64,000 nucleotides of DNA from Phialocephala subalpina (taxonomy: Eukaryota > Ascomycota > Leotiomycetes > Helotiales > Mollisiaceae), in contig FJOG01000003.1 in assembly GCA_900073065.1 (NCBI GenBank), positions 2,234,133-2,298,132 of the forward strand, in the 5' to 3' direction. Below are positions 48,809 through 61,693 of the stretch, in pieces (the stretch's first letter is position 1; the number at the start of each line of letters is the position of its first letter). The notes under the pieces were generated by a model that saw only the letters and a list, made by a program, of their open reading frames with translations, did not search any database and was not told where the DNA came from. Made by a program: the position numbers and the translations under genes.

Positions 48809-50769
48809 ATGGATTCCGCCGAATTACAAAGCAAGAAGCGCAAGAGAAAGCATGGTAGCGCCAAGGCCGAGAAAGAGGAAGTCGTTGCTGCCACCAATGG
48901 CTCCAGTCCTGCGGTCGAAACGAAAGTAAAATCGAAGCACTTGAAAGAAGGAAAGTCATCCAAGAAGGCAAAGAAGAGACATGAGTCGGACGATGAGGAG
49001 GAGGCTTTCGAGGATGAGGTGCCTGTGGCCTCTCTAAGCGATGATGAGGGAGAGGAGACTTTCGAGCAGGCTACATCGGCAGATGAGGACGAGGTCGCTC
49101 CCGTAGGGGACGAAGAAGAGGATGACGAGGAGGAGGGAGCAGATCTGGCAGAAGGACCTTTACCAGGCGCAGGAGAACTGTCATTACCGAATGCCGGACC
49201 CCAAGCTCAGAAGTTCGAGGAATTGAACTTGTCAGAAAAGACTATGAGAGCGCTGGCAGACATGAAGTTCGAGAAGATGACGGAGATTCAGCAGCGAGGT
49301 ATACCACCATTGCTGGCAGGAAGAGATGTTCTTGGTGCTGCAAAGACTGGATCTGGAAAGACTTTGGCATTTTTGATCCCGGCGGTGGAGATGCTGAGCT
49401 CTTTGCGGTTCAAACCTCGAAATGGTACTGGAGTTATAGTCGTCTCGCCTACGAGAGAACTTGCTCTACAGATTTTTGGAGTAGCGAGGGAACTCATGGC
49501 ACATCATTCGCAGACATACGGCATAGTCATTGGTGGAGCAAATCGAAGAGCAGAGGCTGAGAAGCTTGCGAAGGGTGTGAACCTCTTGATCGCAACTCCT
49601 GGTCGATTACTGGATCATCTGCAAAATACCCAAGGATTTGTCTTCAAGAATCTCAAGGCTTTAATCATCGATGAAGCAGACCGGATATTGGAAATTGGTT
49701 TCGAGGATGAAATGCGACAAATTGTCAAGATTCTACCAGCGGATGAGAGGCAGACTATGCTGTTCTCTGCTACCCAGACTACCAAGGTTGAGGATTTGGC
49801 CAGGATATCGCTGAGACCTGGACCACTCTACATCAACGTCGACCACCAAAAGGAACACAGCACAGTCGAGGGTCTTGAGCAGGGCTATGTTGTCTGTGAT
49901 AGCGACAAGCGATTTCTCCTCCTATTCTCCTTCCTGAAGCGCAACCTAAAGAAGAAGATCATTGTGTTCTTCTCAAGTTGTGCTTGTGTAAAATACCACG
50001 CCGAGTTGCTCAACTATATCGACCTTCCAGTTCTTGATCTACACGGCAAGCAAAAGCAGCAGAAGCGAACCAACACCTTCTTCGAGTTCTGCAATGCAAA
50101 GCAAGGTACCCTGATCTGCACAGATGTTGCAGCTCGTGGTCTAGATATCCCAGATGTCGATTGGATTGTGTAAGTGTCAATTTCTCGAAGAACTATTCCC
50201 TTTTACGTGTTGTCTGTGGAGTAATGCAACCATAAAACAAGCATATCTGCTCCTGAAACATACAAAAGAAGCAGACTGACCAATTCAGGCAATTTGATCC
50301 CCCCGATGACCCAAGAGACTACATCCACCGCGTCGGTCGTACCGCCCGTGGCTCAAACGGCAAGGGGCGCTCCTTGATGTTCCTCCAACCCTCCGAAGTA
50401 GGCTTCCTCACCCATCTAAAAACCGCCCGCGTCCCCGTCGTCGAATTCGACTTCCCCGCCAAGAAAATCGTAAACGTCCAATCCCAACTCGAGAAACTCA
50501 TTTCCCAGAACTACTATCTGAACAAGAGCGCCAAAGATGGATACAGGAGCTACCTACAAGCATATGCTAGTCATAGTTTGAGAACGATCTTTGATGTGCA
50601 TAAGTTGGATTTGGTGAAGGTGGCGAAGAGTTTTGGGTTCAGTGCGCCGCCGAGAGTGGATTTGACGTTGGGGGCGAGTATGAGTAGGGATAAGAAGACG
50701 CAGGGTAGGAGGGCGTATGGGAGTCAGCCGAAGCAGGGTGGGAGCTTTAAGAAAAGGGGGACTTATTAG
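48809..50769 (+). CDS. HAS1: DEAD-box RNA helicase Has1
   Basis: Exons 48809-50169 and 50289-50769 encode 613 residues. A Lys-rich then strongly acidic N terminus (to about residue 130) precedes the helicase core. The core shows the Q motif ([15 protein letters not shown]), [28 protein letters not shown] in [33 protein letters not shown] and HRVGRTARG. The C-terminal part ([18 protein letters not shown], then VDLTLG) is specific to Has1. Has1 works in the nucleolus in both 40S and 60S assembly, including release of snoRNAs. The 119-nt intron splits a Val codon just before motif VI. Confidence 0.96.
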
Positions 50770-51466
50770 ATAGTGGACATAAGTGTTAATGATACCTTGC
50801 ATTGCGGGCGTTGCTGTACGAGAAAACGGAATCAAAAATGTCTCTTGGTATCTGGTACTTTGATGGTGATGCTTCGAATGTGAGAATAGTGGTTGGGAAG
50901 AGAAGAATATGAAGCAAAGTCATTTTGGGCTAAGAAAATTGAGGATGGGCAACTCACAACTATCTTTGCCGAAAAGGGCCAGAGAACCTTCCAAGTGAAA
51001 ATACTATGAGATCTTACTCATGATAGAAAGCGATTGCCCGGCAATCTCAAGGACATTCATCATCATCTCGAACTCGACGCCCTATATCATTCCATCTTCC
51101 CCAAATCATTGACACAGTTAATGGAAGAGTGGCTTTACTGATGCAAAATCCGACTTTATCTCGAAGCTATTTATGTCTTGAAAGCAGACTTTTGATATTT
51201 ACCTACGTACAGGGTGGTATTGTAAAGTCATTGCTCTTCCCACACGATATGCTCTTCTAGGCATCTTTCCCAGTGGAGCAGCTAGTATCCCTTGCACCAT
51301 ACACTGTAGAAAGGCCCTCCAAAAAGGGGGGGGGAAAGGCAACGCTGTCCTCTGAGCCGCGACATGTGTTTCCTCAACACGCCGCCAATGTTCCTTCCAA
51401 GCAAGACCATTCAAGAGCAGCTTGTCTAGTGACCACTGATAGTAGCAGGTCTGCCTCTCCGTGCTG
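50770..51466. other. Convergent spacer between HAS1 and JmjC gene
   Basis: 3' regions; no gene recognised. Confidence 0.5.
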
Positions 51467-54400
51467 TTACACCGGTAGGTCGTCCTTGTGAGACCCCGCC
51501 GCGGCGAATTGCATTATTAGCGCTGGACGGAAGGCTGGGATATCCTCATCATCTGACGAAGAATCTGACGCCGAAGATTCAATGGATTCAGGCCTCTCCG
51601 GAGCAGAACCTGGACTCATCAATCGGACAACGGTAGGGCCTTTCTTTGGTGTCGGAATTGGTGCTTTTGTAATTGGAGTGCTCTTATTGCTGGTCGATGC
51701 AGTAGATGGACTGGCCGCTGAAGATTCCACGGCTCCCAATTTCATCAAGTATGGATTGTTGACAGAATTCCAACCAATCGGACTAGGAATCGCTGGAGTC
51801 TTCAAAATAGACTTCGGAGGTATCGAAGGAGTGCTCCTTGAGCTGGACGGACCTGTTGATGGCGCACGAGAGACTGGTTGCTTGGATGCAATTGCACTCA
51901 AACGGCCTGGAGAGGAAACGGTGACGGCTTGAGATTTGGCAGCAACAATCTTGAAGGACTTTCCTTTCAGAGCAAGTTTCTCCTTGAGCGAAAGAAGCTT
52001 GGGTGCAGGAGTAGGAGCAGCCTCAGCCTCAGCCTCAGGAGCGATCATGGGCGGTGACTCCGATCGCGTGTCCACTAAAGGCATACTGGGACGATTCTTC
52101 GGGGGTCTGCCACGGCGTTTGGGAGCTGGAGCTCCTACGCCTGCGCCGTTTAGGATACCGCGCGCTTCCTTGGCAGGCTCTGGTTTTTGTTGAACTTCTT
52201 TTCGCTTCTTGCTAGAGCGTTCAGCGATCTGGACATTTTCATCGATTTCAGTGGTCTTCCAAGTACTGTCTCCCTCGCCACCCTCTTCTCGTTCAACCGG
52301 TTCGCCAAAGAGACTGTCTTTGTCGCTATTGAGGGAAACGCCGCCGTCATCGTTGTCTCCATCTTCGGAAGCAGAGTCCAAGTCGACAATATGCGATGCT
52401 GTACCCTCCCTATCGGCGGCAGCCTCACCGCGCTTCCTCCTAGTTCTCTTTGGAAGCTCATCTGGGAAGCTCTTGCCTGCATCTTGTGCCTCCTTGCGAG
52501 CAAGCCAAGCTGACTTCCGCGGTGTCTTGATGGTATTCGGGGCAAGGGATGGGGAACCTGACGATCTCGTTGATTCCTGCGCCCTTATACTTCGTCTCTT
52601 TCGTGCAGGAGCGGGAGCTGTAGACTTTTCTTTGGGCTTTGGTTTAGTGAGACGACTGAAGGCTTGAGCAGCAAGCTCTAAGTCAGAGTCCGTATTCTCA
52701 GGTTTGCGTTTGCGAGGACCTGCCAAACTTGAAGGCCCTTCATCCTCTTCAATGGGGACAGCAGCCTCGCCTAGATCCTGGTACGACTGTGGCTTGCCGG
52801 TACTACGGCGCGGTACACGCTTCTCGGGCCTCGAAGGATGCGCAACTCCCTCAAGCTGATATTCTTGTTTGTGTTTCTTCGTCGCAGCAGCCAATTTGTG
52901 CTTCTTAGATGTGAAGAATTCGACGTCGTCTTCATCTTCACCATCGGCGTTAATTCGCTTCCGCTTCTTAGGCTGTTCCGCCTGCGTCATTTGGGGATCC
53001 AGGAGGTCCGAAAACATCATATTTGGATTCTTTGATGGCGTTGGTTGCTGCGGAGGCTCCTCGATCATACCATCAGTCACTGGTGGATCATAGAGAATCC
53101 TGTCGATCGTGCCGTCTTGTTGATAATAACCGATGCCCATCATGCGGTTTTGTCCGGCATGTGCAGGATCCTGGTAAGTCTCCTCTGGCTCACGCATCAT
53201 AGGAGCAATTGGGGTGAGGAGTCGAGACGGATAACTTGCTGGTGGTTGATTGTATGAATTGTAGTCATCGAGATCATAATGACCATCTGCCCATCCTGGC
53301 GCAGACTCGTCTGGATTTTCGACAGCATACGGATTCGCTCCGTGTTGTGCAGCTTCGTATGAATCCCGATACTGATAGCCATTGTCGTTCTCTCTAAATA
53401 TTGCTAGACCAGGACCACGAAGAGTTGGATCTATGTCCTGCATACTTTGAGCAAAGCCATTGGTCATACTCTCGTCGAACGGATCATCTTCAATACCATT
53501 GGCATCATGGAAGCTCTCATCGTTGGCACGGGCTTTCTCTGCCTCTACTTTCTCCTTAAGCCTCTTCATTCGCGCAGATTCATGAGGATTGTGCGCATGC
53601 TCGTCCCTCAGCCAAAGCAGGTTCGTCTTAGAGAAGTCTACAAGACTTTCCACACTTCGGAAGTCGGCAACCTTCTTCGTATCATGGCCTAGGAGTGTGC
53701 CCTTGGGTTCGTATGGCTTTTGAATATTTGTGGTATTCTTTCGACACTTCGCACAAGAACACATCTTCAAGCAGCGTGGACACTGCCACTCCTTGTCTTC
53801 CATGACAGCTTGTGGCATCAAATCGAAGGCGCGCCACAAGACACCGTAGCAGTAACTCAAGTTGCAGGTGGTGCAGAAGGCCATCTTCCAATCCCCATGG
53901 TGTTTGAAACAGATGTGGCATGTGTGGGCGTGCGATTTCGGATACACCTTCGCTCCTTTCTTAGTCTTCTCGCCCTTTCGAGGTTTGAGACGACCCTCGT
54001 CATCCACTTCGGGCTCAACGTCAGACATTTCTGGTGTTGGTGATCTGTCCCTGTTAGGATCTTTGAACGGTCGAAGCTTGAGTTGCTCTTGGCACACTTC
54101 TGCGATGGGTTTTCTGCCATATCTCTTCCTGGCAATATCAAGCGGCTGAGGTGACTTCTTGGCATCGAAGAAGCCATCAGACTGAACGACAACGTTGCGC
54201 CACTGTTCGTAATTCTGCATGAGAGTTGACCAGTCCCATTGCTCGACCCAGCTCAGGCCCGAGACACATGCGCAAGAGCGACCCATAGCATAGCAATCCA
54301 TGCACACATCGTAGGTATCCTCAACTGGTTCGCCATTGGCATCCTCACCGCGCTGGATGCAGGACTTGCAGGTAAGGAAGCGGTTGAAGATGTTTCCTCG

Positions 54401-55757
54401 GCAGTAGGAGCAAGTGATGAACGAGTCGTAGGGGATGAGCTCAACGTTGGTTTGCTCTGGTAACTTCGGCGAAAACATCTCGCTAACCAAGATCTCTTGA
54501 TACAAGTCAAATAAACGCTTGAACTGTTCCAGAAGTGACTTGATACGCCCATACTTCCACATTTTTGGCTCAATAGTATCTCGCTGTAACAGTGCATGAT
54601 ACTTGGCAAGCGTGTAGTAGACGATCGCTTTGCATTTGTACTGCTCTTCTCGGCATACCATTCGAGCTCGTGGAAGAGCTTCGTGGAGGGCAAGCTCAAG
54701 AGTGTCAATTGTCGTGCGATTCCAAGCAACTTTCATAGTGCGGGTTCCGCGGTTCCAAACCTGATGTGGGGCGAGTGAAGGAATTAGGATCAGATCTCCA
54801 GGTTTCTGCTCAACAACATAGACGTTAAAGGGAGCCTTTTTCCAAGCGTTGACCTGGGCAAAGTGCTTTTCAACTTCAATGTCGTGGCCGAGCATAGACA
54901 GGAAGTACTCGGAAACTACCTCGCGCTCCTTCGTCTCGGTCATGAACCAAACTGAGCTGCCCGGTTTTTCGCCTTTGGAACCGTCAGATGCTTCAACCAT
55001 GATATTGTGACCGAGCGTGCCACACATCTCTCTGTGAGCTGCAGTATACGTTCCTTCGTGACCGATATAACACATCATGTTTTGAGCTCGCATAGGTTCT
55101 GGGAGACTGGACATCAGATCGCCTGCCGGAGCAACACCTTTGCCCCATTGCATTTGCCCGTATTCGTTTGGCTCAAGTATAGAACCATCACCGCCAGTCC
55201 TCGATTCAATGCAGTCATTCAGATAGTATATGCACTCGGGCAACACCTGCTTCAAGTGATCTGCCCACATGTCGGGACAATCAATATCCTTCAGATACAG
55301 TCGTTGTCTCTTGGGGTTCCGGTACGTGGAGGATTCGAATTGTCGTGTAAGCTGGTCCATGGACCTCAGGTAATGACCCATGGTCATGGGAATATTGGCT
55401 TCGTTCGGTATATCACGAACATTTTGAGCTGTAAGTCAAAGTTTGTCAGCTAATCACCCATGGCCTTCTGGTGCAAGAGGACTCACGCTCTTTTCCTAGA
55501 TTCTGTTCTAGCCAGTCTCGACTGAAGAGCCATGGAGGCAGACTTGAACCCCAGTCCTCAACGACGAGGGGTTTGCCATTTTCAATCACAATCGCTTCAA
55601 CGAGAGCTTCGAAGCTTTGAATGCTGTGCTCCCGAAGCTTGTCCGTTGACAACCTAGTGACAAAATCGAAGTTGTGAATTTCTTGGACGAGGGCATCTAA
55701 GTCGAAATCGGGTGATATGGGCACAAATTGTGCTTGGGGGTGCGTTTGAGAAGGCAT
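51467..55757 (-). CDS. JmjC-domain protein with CXXC-type zinc fingers and AT-hook
   Basis: Exons 55487-55757 and 51467-55428 encode 1410 residues. The JmjC fold (about 90-350) has the iron pair His-x-Glu in TAAHREMCG (about 224) and the distal His in SLAPHQVWNRG (about 310), so metal binding looks intact. A Cys-rich segment follows at about 430 (CSYCRGNIFNRFLTCKSC). A four-CXXC finger of the R1 type lies at about 590-660 (HTCHICFKHH, CTTCNLSYCYGV, CPRCLKMCSCAKC). The C-terminal half is disordered and highly charged, with an AT-hook (KRRGRPPK) near 1195. Such proteins are nuclear histone-lysine demethylases or chromatin regulators; the target residue cannot be predicted. It is divergent from COQ2. 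Confidence 0.9.
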
Positions 55758-56536
55758 TGCGGTGACTGCAGTTCGTTGTGCAATGAAGTGAAGGTCGCGT
55801 TCAGTCGTTGCCCACTCTCGAGCGCATATTATCGCAGAGGCCAGGGGCCAGCAAGAGTGTTTCTAGAATCGCATGAGATTGCGCCTAAGTGTGTCTTGAA
55901 GATTGTTGAGAGTTCGTAGCGGTCGAAAGGACGAGCAGGAGCTCAATCATGCCGAGATTGAAAGTGAGGAGGTACTCGAGCAATCGCGTCAATCGAAAGG
56001 TAATCGCGTCCTGGTGGCTCCCGATTGCTGCGCTCCCGGCCTTTCTCAAGGTTCACGAGCGGACTGGACGGCGAGATTGTCGTCGCAAGGTCGTAGAGTT
56101 GCGACTTTTGGATTACGACGGTAGCAGGTCTCAACTCGCGTAGAAGCCTGGAGAGAACGTGGAGTGGCTGCACAAAGACGCCAACGCCGAGCCTCGTGAG
56201 AAGCTTGGACCACGAATGGTATTCACTTTCTTTTCCCAACCTCAAAGTTCAGCCCTAACCTCCGTGTTGGTTGATTGTCGATGCACCAGAAGCTCGGCGC
56301 GGTCGAGCTGTGAAGTAATTGAGTTAGGACTTGTGTTTCCACGTTGATTTATTTTGTTATTGCCAGTGTGAGTTCCAATTTCAGATCTGTCAAGTACCGT
56401 TGCTCCTTCCTGTCCAACCAATGATAAGATGTTTTAACATTTGCCTGCGTATGTGTTGGGATTTCTTGCTATGCAGCCAGATTGAAGCTGTTTAGCTATG
56501 TAAAATCATCGGTGCTGACACAAGTGACAGACCTTC
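55758..56536. other. Divergent promoter, JmjC gene / COQ2
   Basis: Short overlapping frames on both strands are not convincing. It is the shared upstream region of two oppositely oriented genes. Confidence 0.5.
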
Positions 56537-57823
56537 ATGATGAGCTTCACAAATGCAATGCTCAGTAGTGGCGTTTTTCGTTTGCCCTCTGCATGTCGTA
56601 GCACTCTCCTTCATTCTACATTCAGATGTCAGAAGTCTCCTTTGGTCCTCAGTTCTACGCAAGGCCGAACTTCAGTCATTTCGCCGTGGCCCCGGAATCG
56701 ACAGGCTAAGCTCGCTGTCACGTATCATAGCAGATGTGTTCACTCTTCGGCTCCAAGACCGGCTTCACTAGCTATTGATCCGAAAGAAAACTCGACTTCT
56801 GCTTTGGACCCAGCTTCTCAACCACTACCTCGATATGAACCTCCGAAGACTGGAATTTTGTCGATCCTACCATCGTCATGGGTGCCCTACGCCGAGCTCG
56901 TTCGACTCGACAAGCCAACAGGAACCTATTATCTCTTCTTCCCATGCCTATTTTCGACCCTTCTTGCAGCTCCCTTAGCTTTACCAATGGCAACACCTCT
57001 TTCAGTACTCGGCACCTCACTCTTGTTCTTCACCGGTGCACTCATTATGCGTGGAGCAGGTTGTTCCATCAACGACCTTTGGGACCGCAACCTTGATCCG
57101 CACGTAACGCGAACCAGACTGCGACCTATTGCTCGTGGAGCAATCACTCCTTTCAATGCTCTTGCTTTCACCGGCGCTCAACTGCTTACTGGGCTTGGCA
57201 TCCTGCTCCAGTTCCCATACCAATGCTTGTTCTACGGCATCCCGAGCTTGCTCTTGGTTGCTACGTATCCATTGGCCAAGCGTGTTACCTACTACCCGCA
57301 ATTCGTCCTGGGACTCACATTTTCTTGGGGTGCTATCATGGGATTTCCAGCTCTCGGCGTTGACTTACTTCAGAACAGTGTTGCTATGACGGCTGCGGCA
57401 TTCTTGTATACTTCGAATATCGCGTGGACGGTTCTATACGACATGATCTACGCTCACATGGATATCAAGGACGACCCCAAGGCGGGCATCAAAAGCATCG
57501 CGTTGGCACACGACAAGCAGACGAAGCAAGTCTTGAGTGGATTGGCATTTGTCCAAATCGGTCTGCTGGCAGCTGCGGGTGCAGCCGCTGGAGCTGGACC
57601 GGTGTTTTTCGTTGGCAGCTGTGGCGGTGCAGCTCTCACGCTTGCGGTCATGATCAAGAAGGTCAACCTGAAGTCTGTCAAGAATTGCTGGTGGTGGTTC
57701 GTGAATGGTTGCTGGATGACTGGAGGTGTGATTTCTGCTGGTCTTGCAGCGGAGTATCTCGTGCAATACACGCAGAGAGCGGAGGAGGAGGCTGAAAAGG
57801 GGGAGCTTGTACAGATTCTGTAA
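56537..57823 (+). CDS. COQ2: 4-hydroxybenzoate polyprenyltransferase, mitochondrial (Coq2)
   Basis: A single exon of 428 residues; no intron, unlike its neighbours. The first 75 residues are rich in Ser, Arg and Gln without a fold, as expected for a presequence. The UbiA-type core follows with the two Asp-rich motifs: GAGCSINDLWDRNLDPHVTR (NDxxD) and YDMIYAHMDIKDD (DxxxD). It has KPTGTYYLFFPCLFSTLLAA at helix 1 and about eight membrane helices. Coq2 attaches the polyprenyl tail to 4-hydroxybenzoate in ubiquinone synthesis at the inner mitochondrial membrane. MM starts make the exact initiator ambiguous by a codon or ten. Confidence 0.96.
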   Translation: MMSFTNAMLSSGVFRLPSACRSTLLHSTFRCQKSPLVLSSTQGRTSVISPWPRNRQAKLAVTYHSRCVHSSAPRPASLAIDPKENSTSALDPASQPLPRYEPPKTGILSILPSSWVPYAELVRLDKPTGTYYLFFPCLFSTLLAAPLALPMATPLSVLGTSLLFFTGALIMRGAGCSINDLWDRNLDPHVTRTRLRPIARGAITPFNALAFTGAQLLTGLGILLQFPYQCLFYGIPSLLLVATYPLAKRVTYYPQFVLGLTFSWGAIMGFPALGVDLLQNSVAMTAAAFLYTSNIAWTVLYDMIYAHMDIKDDPKAGIKSIALAHDKQTKQVLSGLAFVQIGLLAAAGAAAGAGPVFFVGSCGGAALTLAVMIKKVNLKSVKNCWWWFVNGCWMTGGVISAGLAAEYLVQYTQRAEEEAEKGELVQIL

Positions 57824-59490
57824 GAGAGTCGCTGGCCCTAAGAGAGATGAGAACGAAGTTTGTACTTGTACGTCTACTCTCAACTATGTAAGATTATACA
57901 ATCTGGGCAACAATCTGTTAATGTCTTGATCGATCAAGAGTTTGTCGGTGCTGTTTATTGAAAGAATCTTCCATTTTCCTGGCCCATCGTCTTATGTCGG
58001 CCTCTCCGGAAGATCCTAATGCCACTGAAATATCAGCGAGAGTATAATCTCGTAAAGGTCCAAATTCTCATAAATCATGCTCCGCCACCCCGCTTCCCGC
58101 ATACCAAGAAGACTGAAATCTGGACTCGAGATAGATATCATATGAATGAACGCGGCTGGAAGGTTTCATGATTTATTTATTCAGGAAAACAACGTCCTCA
58201 GGTATCTGTGTACAATGGTCTCTCATCCAGGAAAAGAAAACACTTGTCGGCCGAATCTGGGTACTCCTGGGAATTAGGCTACTTAGGTACCTGAACGTAT
58301 GAGGCTAAGCAGCTGCATATACGGCCCAGGGTTTTGCAAAGGCTCGATTCATCCGAAAAAAAGACTTGTGTTCCTCGTCGAGGTTATACGAGGATGTAAT
58401 CTCCAATTATACATGTAGGTTCAAAGTATAATAGAAACGTACAAATGTACGGCTGCGGCAAGAACAGTGAAGCAGATGACAGGTACCGGCTATGAAGCTT
58501 CCGGCAGTGATGGAATTCAAGGTCGGTAGTGGAATGAGTTTTGGAGCCCTGAGATCACAGCCTATGAAAATGATCAGCACGTCATGAGACCGCGTCTTCA
58601 TCGAGCATCCATGCAAGTACAGTAACTTGGAGCTATCCACAGTGCTTATACTTTTCGAGCATCGCGCTCACTTACTCATTTCCTTCTTGGTTGATCCTCA
58701 ATTTCTGAGCCTAAGAAAAATGTTCGGCGTGGTGTTAGGTGGTGTTAGCTTCTCTCAAGCTCCTCGACAATGTGCGCTTTAGCCGCCTACGTCAGGATCT
58801 CCTTCTCCGGATTCACAAGGAGCTTGGACGTTTATTGTGGATTCAGGTGAGACAATGTAATGTTTTCAGATGCTAGGTCTGGGCGAATTCCATGGACGAG
58901 AGAGAAGCAGATGGGTTTGCCGCCAGTATCATGATAGAGTCCTAAAGCTGGGTCATTCGCAGAATCGCAGTGAGACGGTGGCTTATTGGGTTACAGTAAG
59001 CAGATGATGTTTCATCAGAACTGTCGTGATCCTGGCTGGCTCTTGTGTTGCCCGGTTATCGTTCGCAGCTTCCACGTTTTGTGGATCGTATGAGGGGCAG
59101 CGGCAACAATAAAAGCATTCCACTTCATCAAGATCCAGACGATTCTACCACTGCAAAAAACACCATCATCACCAGGACATTTAAGCACAGCTTCTCGTGG
59201 CCTAGATTACCGCATCATCAACATTGGTCTTGACTCGAAAAGTGAGGTTTTCAAACCCACTACTCTAGCGCAAGGTATGATCTCATCCAGCTCCGGCGAG
59301 CCGTCTCCCCAGCGCTTTGCATTAAAGCCAAACACCTCCTCTGTTCGCGCAAGCTTCTAGTAACCATATTCTCACATCAAAGCTTCTACAGAATAATATC
59401 CATCGCGATACTCTCTTCGATTGTCCCCGCCCGCCAGGACATTCAAATATCAAGAATCAACAACCTACCAATACAAAACCAACCTACACA
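57824..59490. other. Intergenic region of 1.7 kb
   Basis: No recognisable gene, RNA or repeat. The last 150 bp are pyrimidine/A-rich, as in a strong fungal promoter (NCE102). Confidence 0.45.
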
Positions 59491-60047
59491 ATGGCTTCTT
59501 GGGCGCAAGTTGGCATTCGGGGATTCACCTTCCTATGGGTTCTCCTTACTATGGCCTTGATTGGCAACGTTATTGCTTCAGCATTCGCCGGTAACGAATC
59601 GAGCATCAACTATGCCATGTTCGTGTCGACGTTCGACATGCTAGTCCTCATTATTGGCTTTGCTGCTGCCTTCATGGACCTCTCAGCATTTGCGCTTGTT
59701 ATGGTCGTCCTCGATGTTCTTGCGACACTCTTCACATTCGTTGCTGGTGTTGTTCTAGCTGCTAAGCTAGGAGTACACAGCTGCGGTAATGCTGTATATC
59801 AACTGTCTTCCCAGATCCAAGATTATCTGCTAACGGTCAAAAGTCATACACCCACTCAAACAGCCTGACCAATGGCTCAAACAACCCAGGAAAGCGATGC
59901 CATGAACTCCAAGCCAGCACTGCTTTCTACTGGTTTGCTTTTGTCGGGTTTGCCGCATCTGCCGTTATCGCTGGCTTGAACTCAAGAGGATCCTCTTCGA
60001 TGAGGGGTGGTATCCGCAAAGGTGGGCCGTCCATGTCCCAGGTCTAA
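59491..60047 (+). CDS. NCE102: MARVEL-domain plasma membrane protein Nce102
   Basis: Exons 59491-59793 and 59844-60047 encode 168 residues. Four membrane helices are visible: FTFLWVLLTMALIGNVIAS, YAMFVSTFDMLVLIIGFAA, ALVMVVLDVLATLFTFVAG and FYWFAFVGFAASAVIAGL. The outer loop between helices 3 and 4 carries two Cys (HSCGNASYTHSNSLTNG, KRCHELQAS). The intron donor GTATAT is 10 bp inside an apparent alternative GTAATG; only the former keeps frame. Nce102 organises eisosomes and sphingolipid sensing at the plasma membrane in yeast. The C-terminal tail is Ser/Gly/Arg-rich. Confidence 0.92.
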
Positions 60048-60912
60048 GGAAACAATGGTAAGCAGTCCTATGCACTTGCGATTGACTGCTTATGCGTTGT
60101 TGTAATCCTTCGAAGGTCATAACTAACGCTCTCGACAGGACCTTACTAAAGCGGGCACTCGAACAATTGGTGGAAGGTGAAGATCCACAGCCTGCATACT
60201 GGAGTGACGTTGGGCACATACACAAGCCTTTGACTCTTGAGTCAGGAACGAACACGATGGTATGCGGGAAAGGAAGGAAAAGGCGTTCAGCTGTACGATT
60301 ATCTGGCTTGCAATCAGCGATTGGCATAGCTTTGTGGTAATGATAACTTAATGTATATATGATGGGCGTGAAGGAGGGTAGGATACGATTAGTGTTTGTA
60401 TGATCAATTAAAATCGACGAACAGACAAATGGTCCCTGTTATTGATAATCCTCCCTCCGAGTAATTGATGCGATATTGTTGTTGGCAATTTCCCTTGAAT
60501 CATGGGTCATTGTACCTTGCCGTATTAAGAAAAGAGTGAGAAAGTTCTGCTGAAGTAGATGGTACGGTGACACTACCATAGTTGATATTGATGTGTAATA
60601 GAGAGTTCTCGTCGAGAAAATTCCCCGCCATGCTCTGTCTCTGGGTAATTTGGATCATACACGTCTGCTTTGAAACGGCAGCGCCCAAGAACCACCTCTA
60701 ACAACTCGATGGATTCAGAGCCTTCAAGTCGTTTCCATTCATCAAGAGGAGCTTTGTTTCTTATGTACGTGCTTATACAAGCCTGACTCTATACACAATG
60801 TGCTTGAACCATCCATGAACGCCGTTCCCAATGCAATACCTGCAGGCTTTCCCTATAGTCTGGTATCTGTATCTATCCTTTATGCAACCAATCCCCATAT
60901 CTTCGTTTGGCA
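60048..60912. other. Convergent spacer between NCE102 and MIM2
   Basis: 3' regions; an 82-codon frame at 60092-60340 has no motif. Confidence 0.45.
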
Positions 60913-61310
60913 TCACAATGATGCAGCTGCTTCGACCGCCCCGGCAGCCTTGAATGCAGATTTGTTCGTGAATCGAATCTCGACAGATGGATACATCCAT
61001 TCCATGTATTTGGCCCAACCTGTGACCCGAATGATCAGTAAAGGTTCTAAATATCGTCTGAGAAGGTGCAATACATACTCCAGGACGCAAACTTCCTTCC
61101 AAAGTACTTCCCAGCATAAGGTACAATAACCATCGTCAAGATCAATTCCAGCTGCTGCAAGCTCTCTTCCCACTCCTTTTGTGCATCGGATTCTTCCTCT
61201 GAATCTAGATCACTGCTAAGGTCTGAGGAAGGAAGAGAATCGATGTCGTCGTGATCATTGGAAGATTCCGGGGAGGCGTCCTGGATGATGTATGAATCCG
61301 AAGTAGACAT
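60913..61310 (-). CDS. MIM2: Mitochondrial outer-membrane import protein Mim2
   Basis: Exons 61079-61310 and 60913-61019 encode 112 residues. The N-terminal half is acidic and Ser-rich (DIDSLPSSDLSSDLDSEEES). It is followed by EWEESLQQLELIL and the single helix TMVIVPYAGKYFGRKFASW. The split codon A|GT restores SWAKYMEWMYPSVEIRF, and the tail is KAAGAVEAAASL. This layout matches fungal Mim2, partner of Mim1 in inserting alpha-helical proteins into the mitochondrial outer membrane. A longer frame upstream of the chosen Met is open but runs into the shared promoter. It is divergent from eIF2-beta, 383 bp apart. Confidence 0.82.
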
Positions 61311-61693
61311 CTTTGCGGAGAGGTTGTTGAGAATTGAGTATGGGAAGAAGCACAGAGCGCTACCGCCGGCAGCACCGATGCATTGAGTGATTTCGAGGTG
61401 CTGGAACTGCGAAGGGGGTTTTGCAGATTCAATGTACAAAATGCCGTGGGACTTGATGATCAACTCCAAGCCGCTGAAGCTTCCGAAAGGCGCGCGGATC
61501 GCCTCCAGCACGTGATCACATCCCACTGAGTCACCTTTGACTCTTTTGACTGCAGTTGTGGACATCCAAGATTCTTCATACAAACACGACCATAAATCCT
61601 ACAATCCGAATTCGAGAATCGTTGACACTCAATAATATTTCGAACAACCCCCTGGCGTCAGAGAAGTTTCGGCAAACAACCCATACCGCAATC
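61311..61693. other. Divergent promoter, MIM2 / eIF2-beta
   Basis: A short shared upstream region without another gene. Confidence 0.55.

Noticed and set aside
48478..48963. A 161-codon minus-strand frame over the HAS1 start
   Set aside because: Antisense shadow of the Lys/Glu-rich HAS1 N terminus.
61047..61583. A 178-residue version of Mim2 starting far upstream
   Set aside because: The extra N terminus has no similarity to the family and lies in the promoter shared with eIF2-beta. MSTSDSY is the natural start, and the 3' part reads into an intron.
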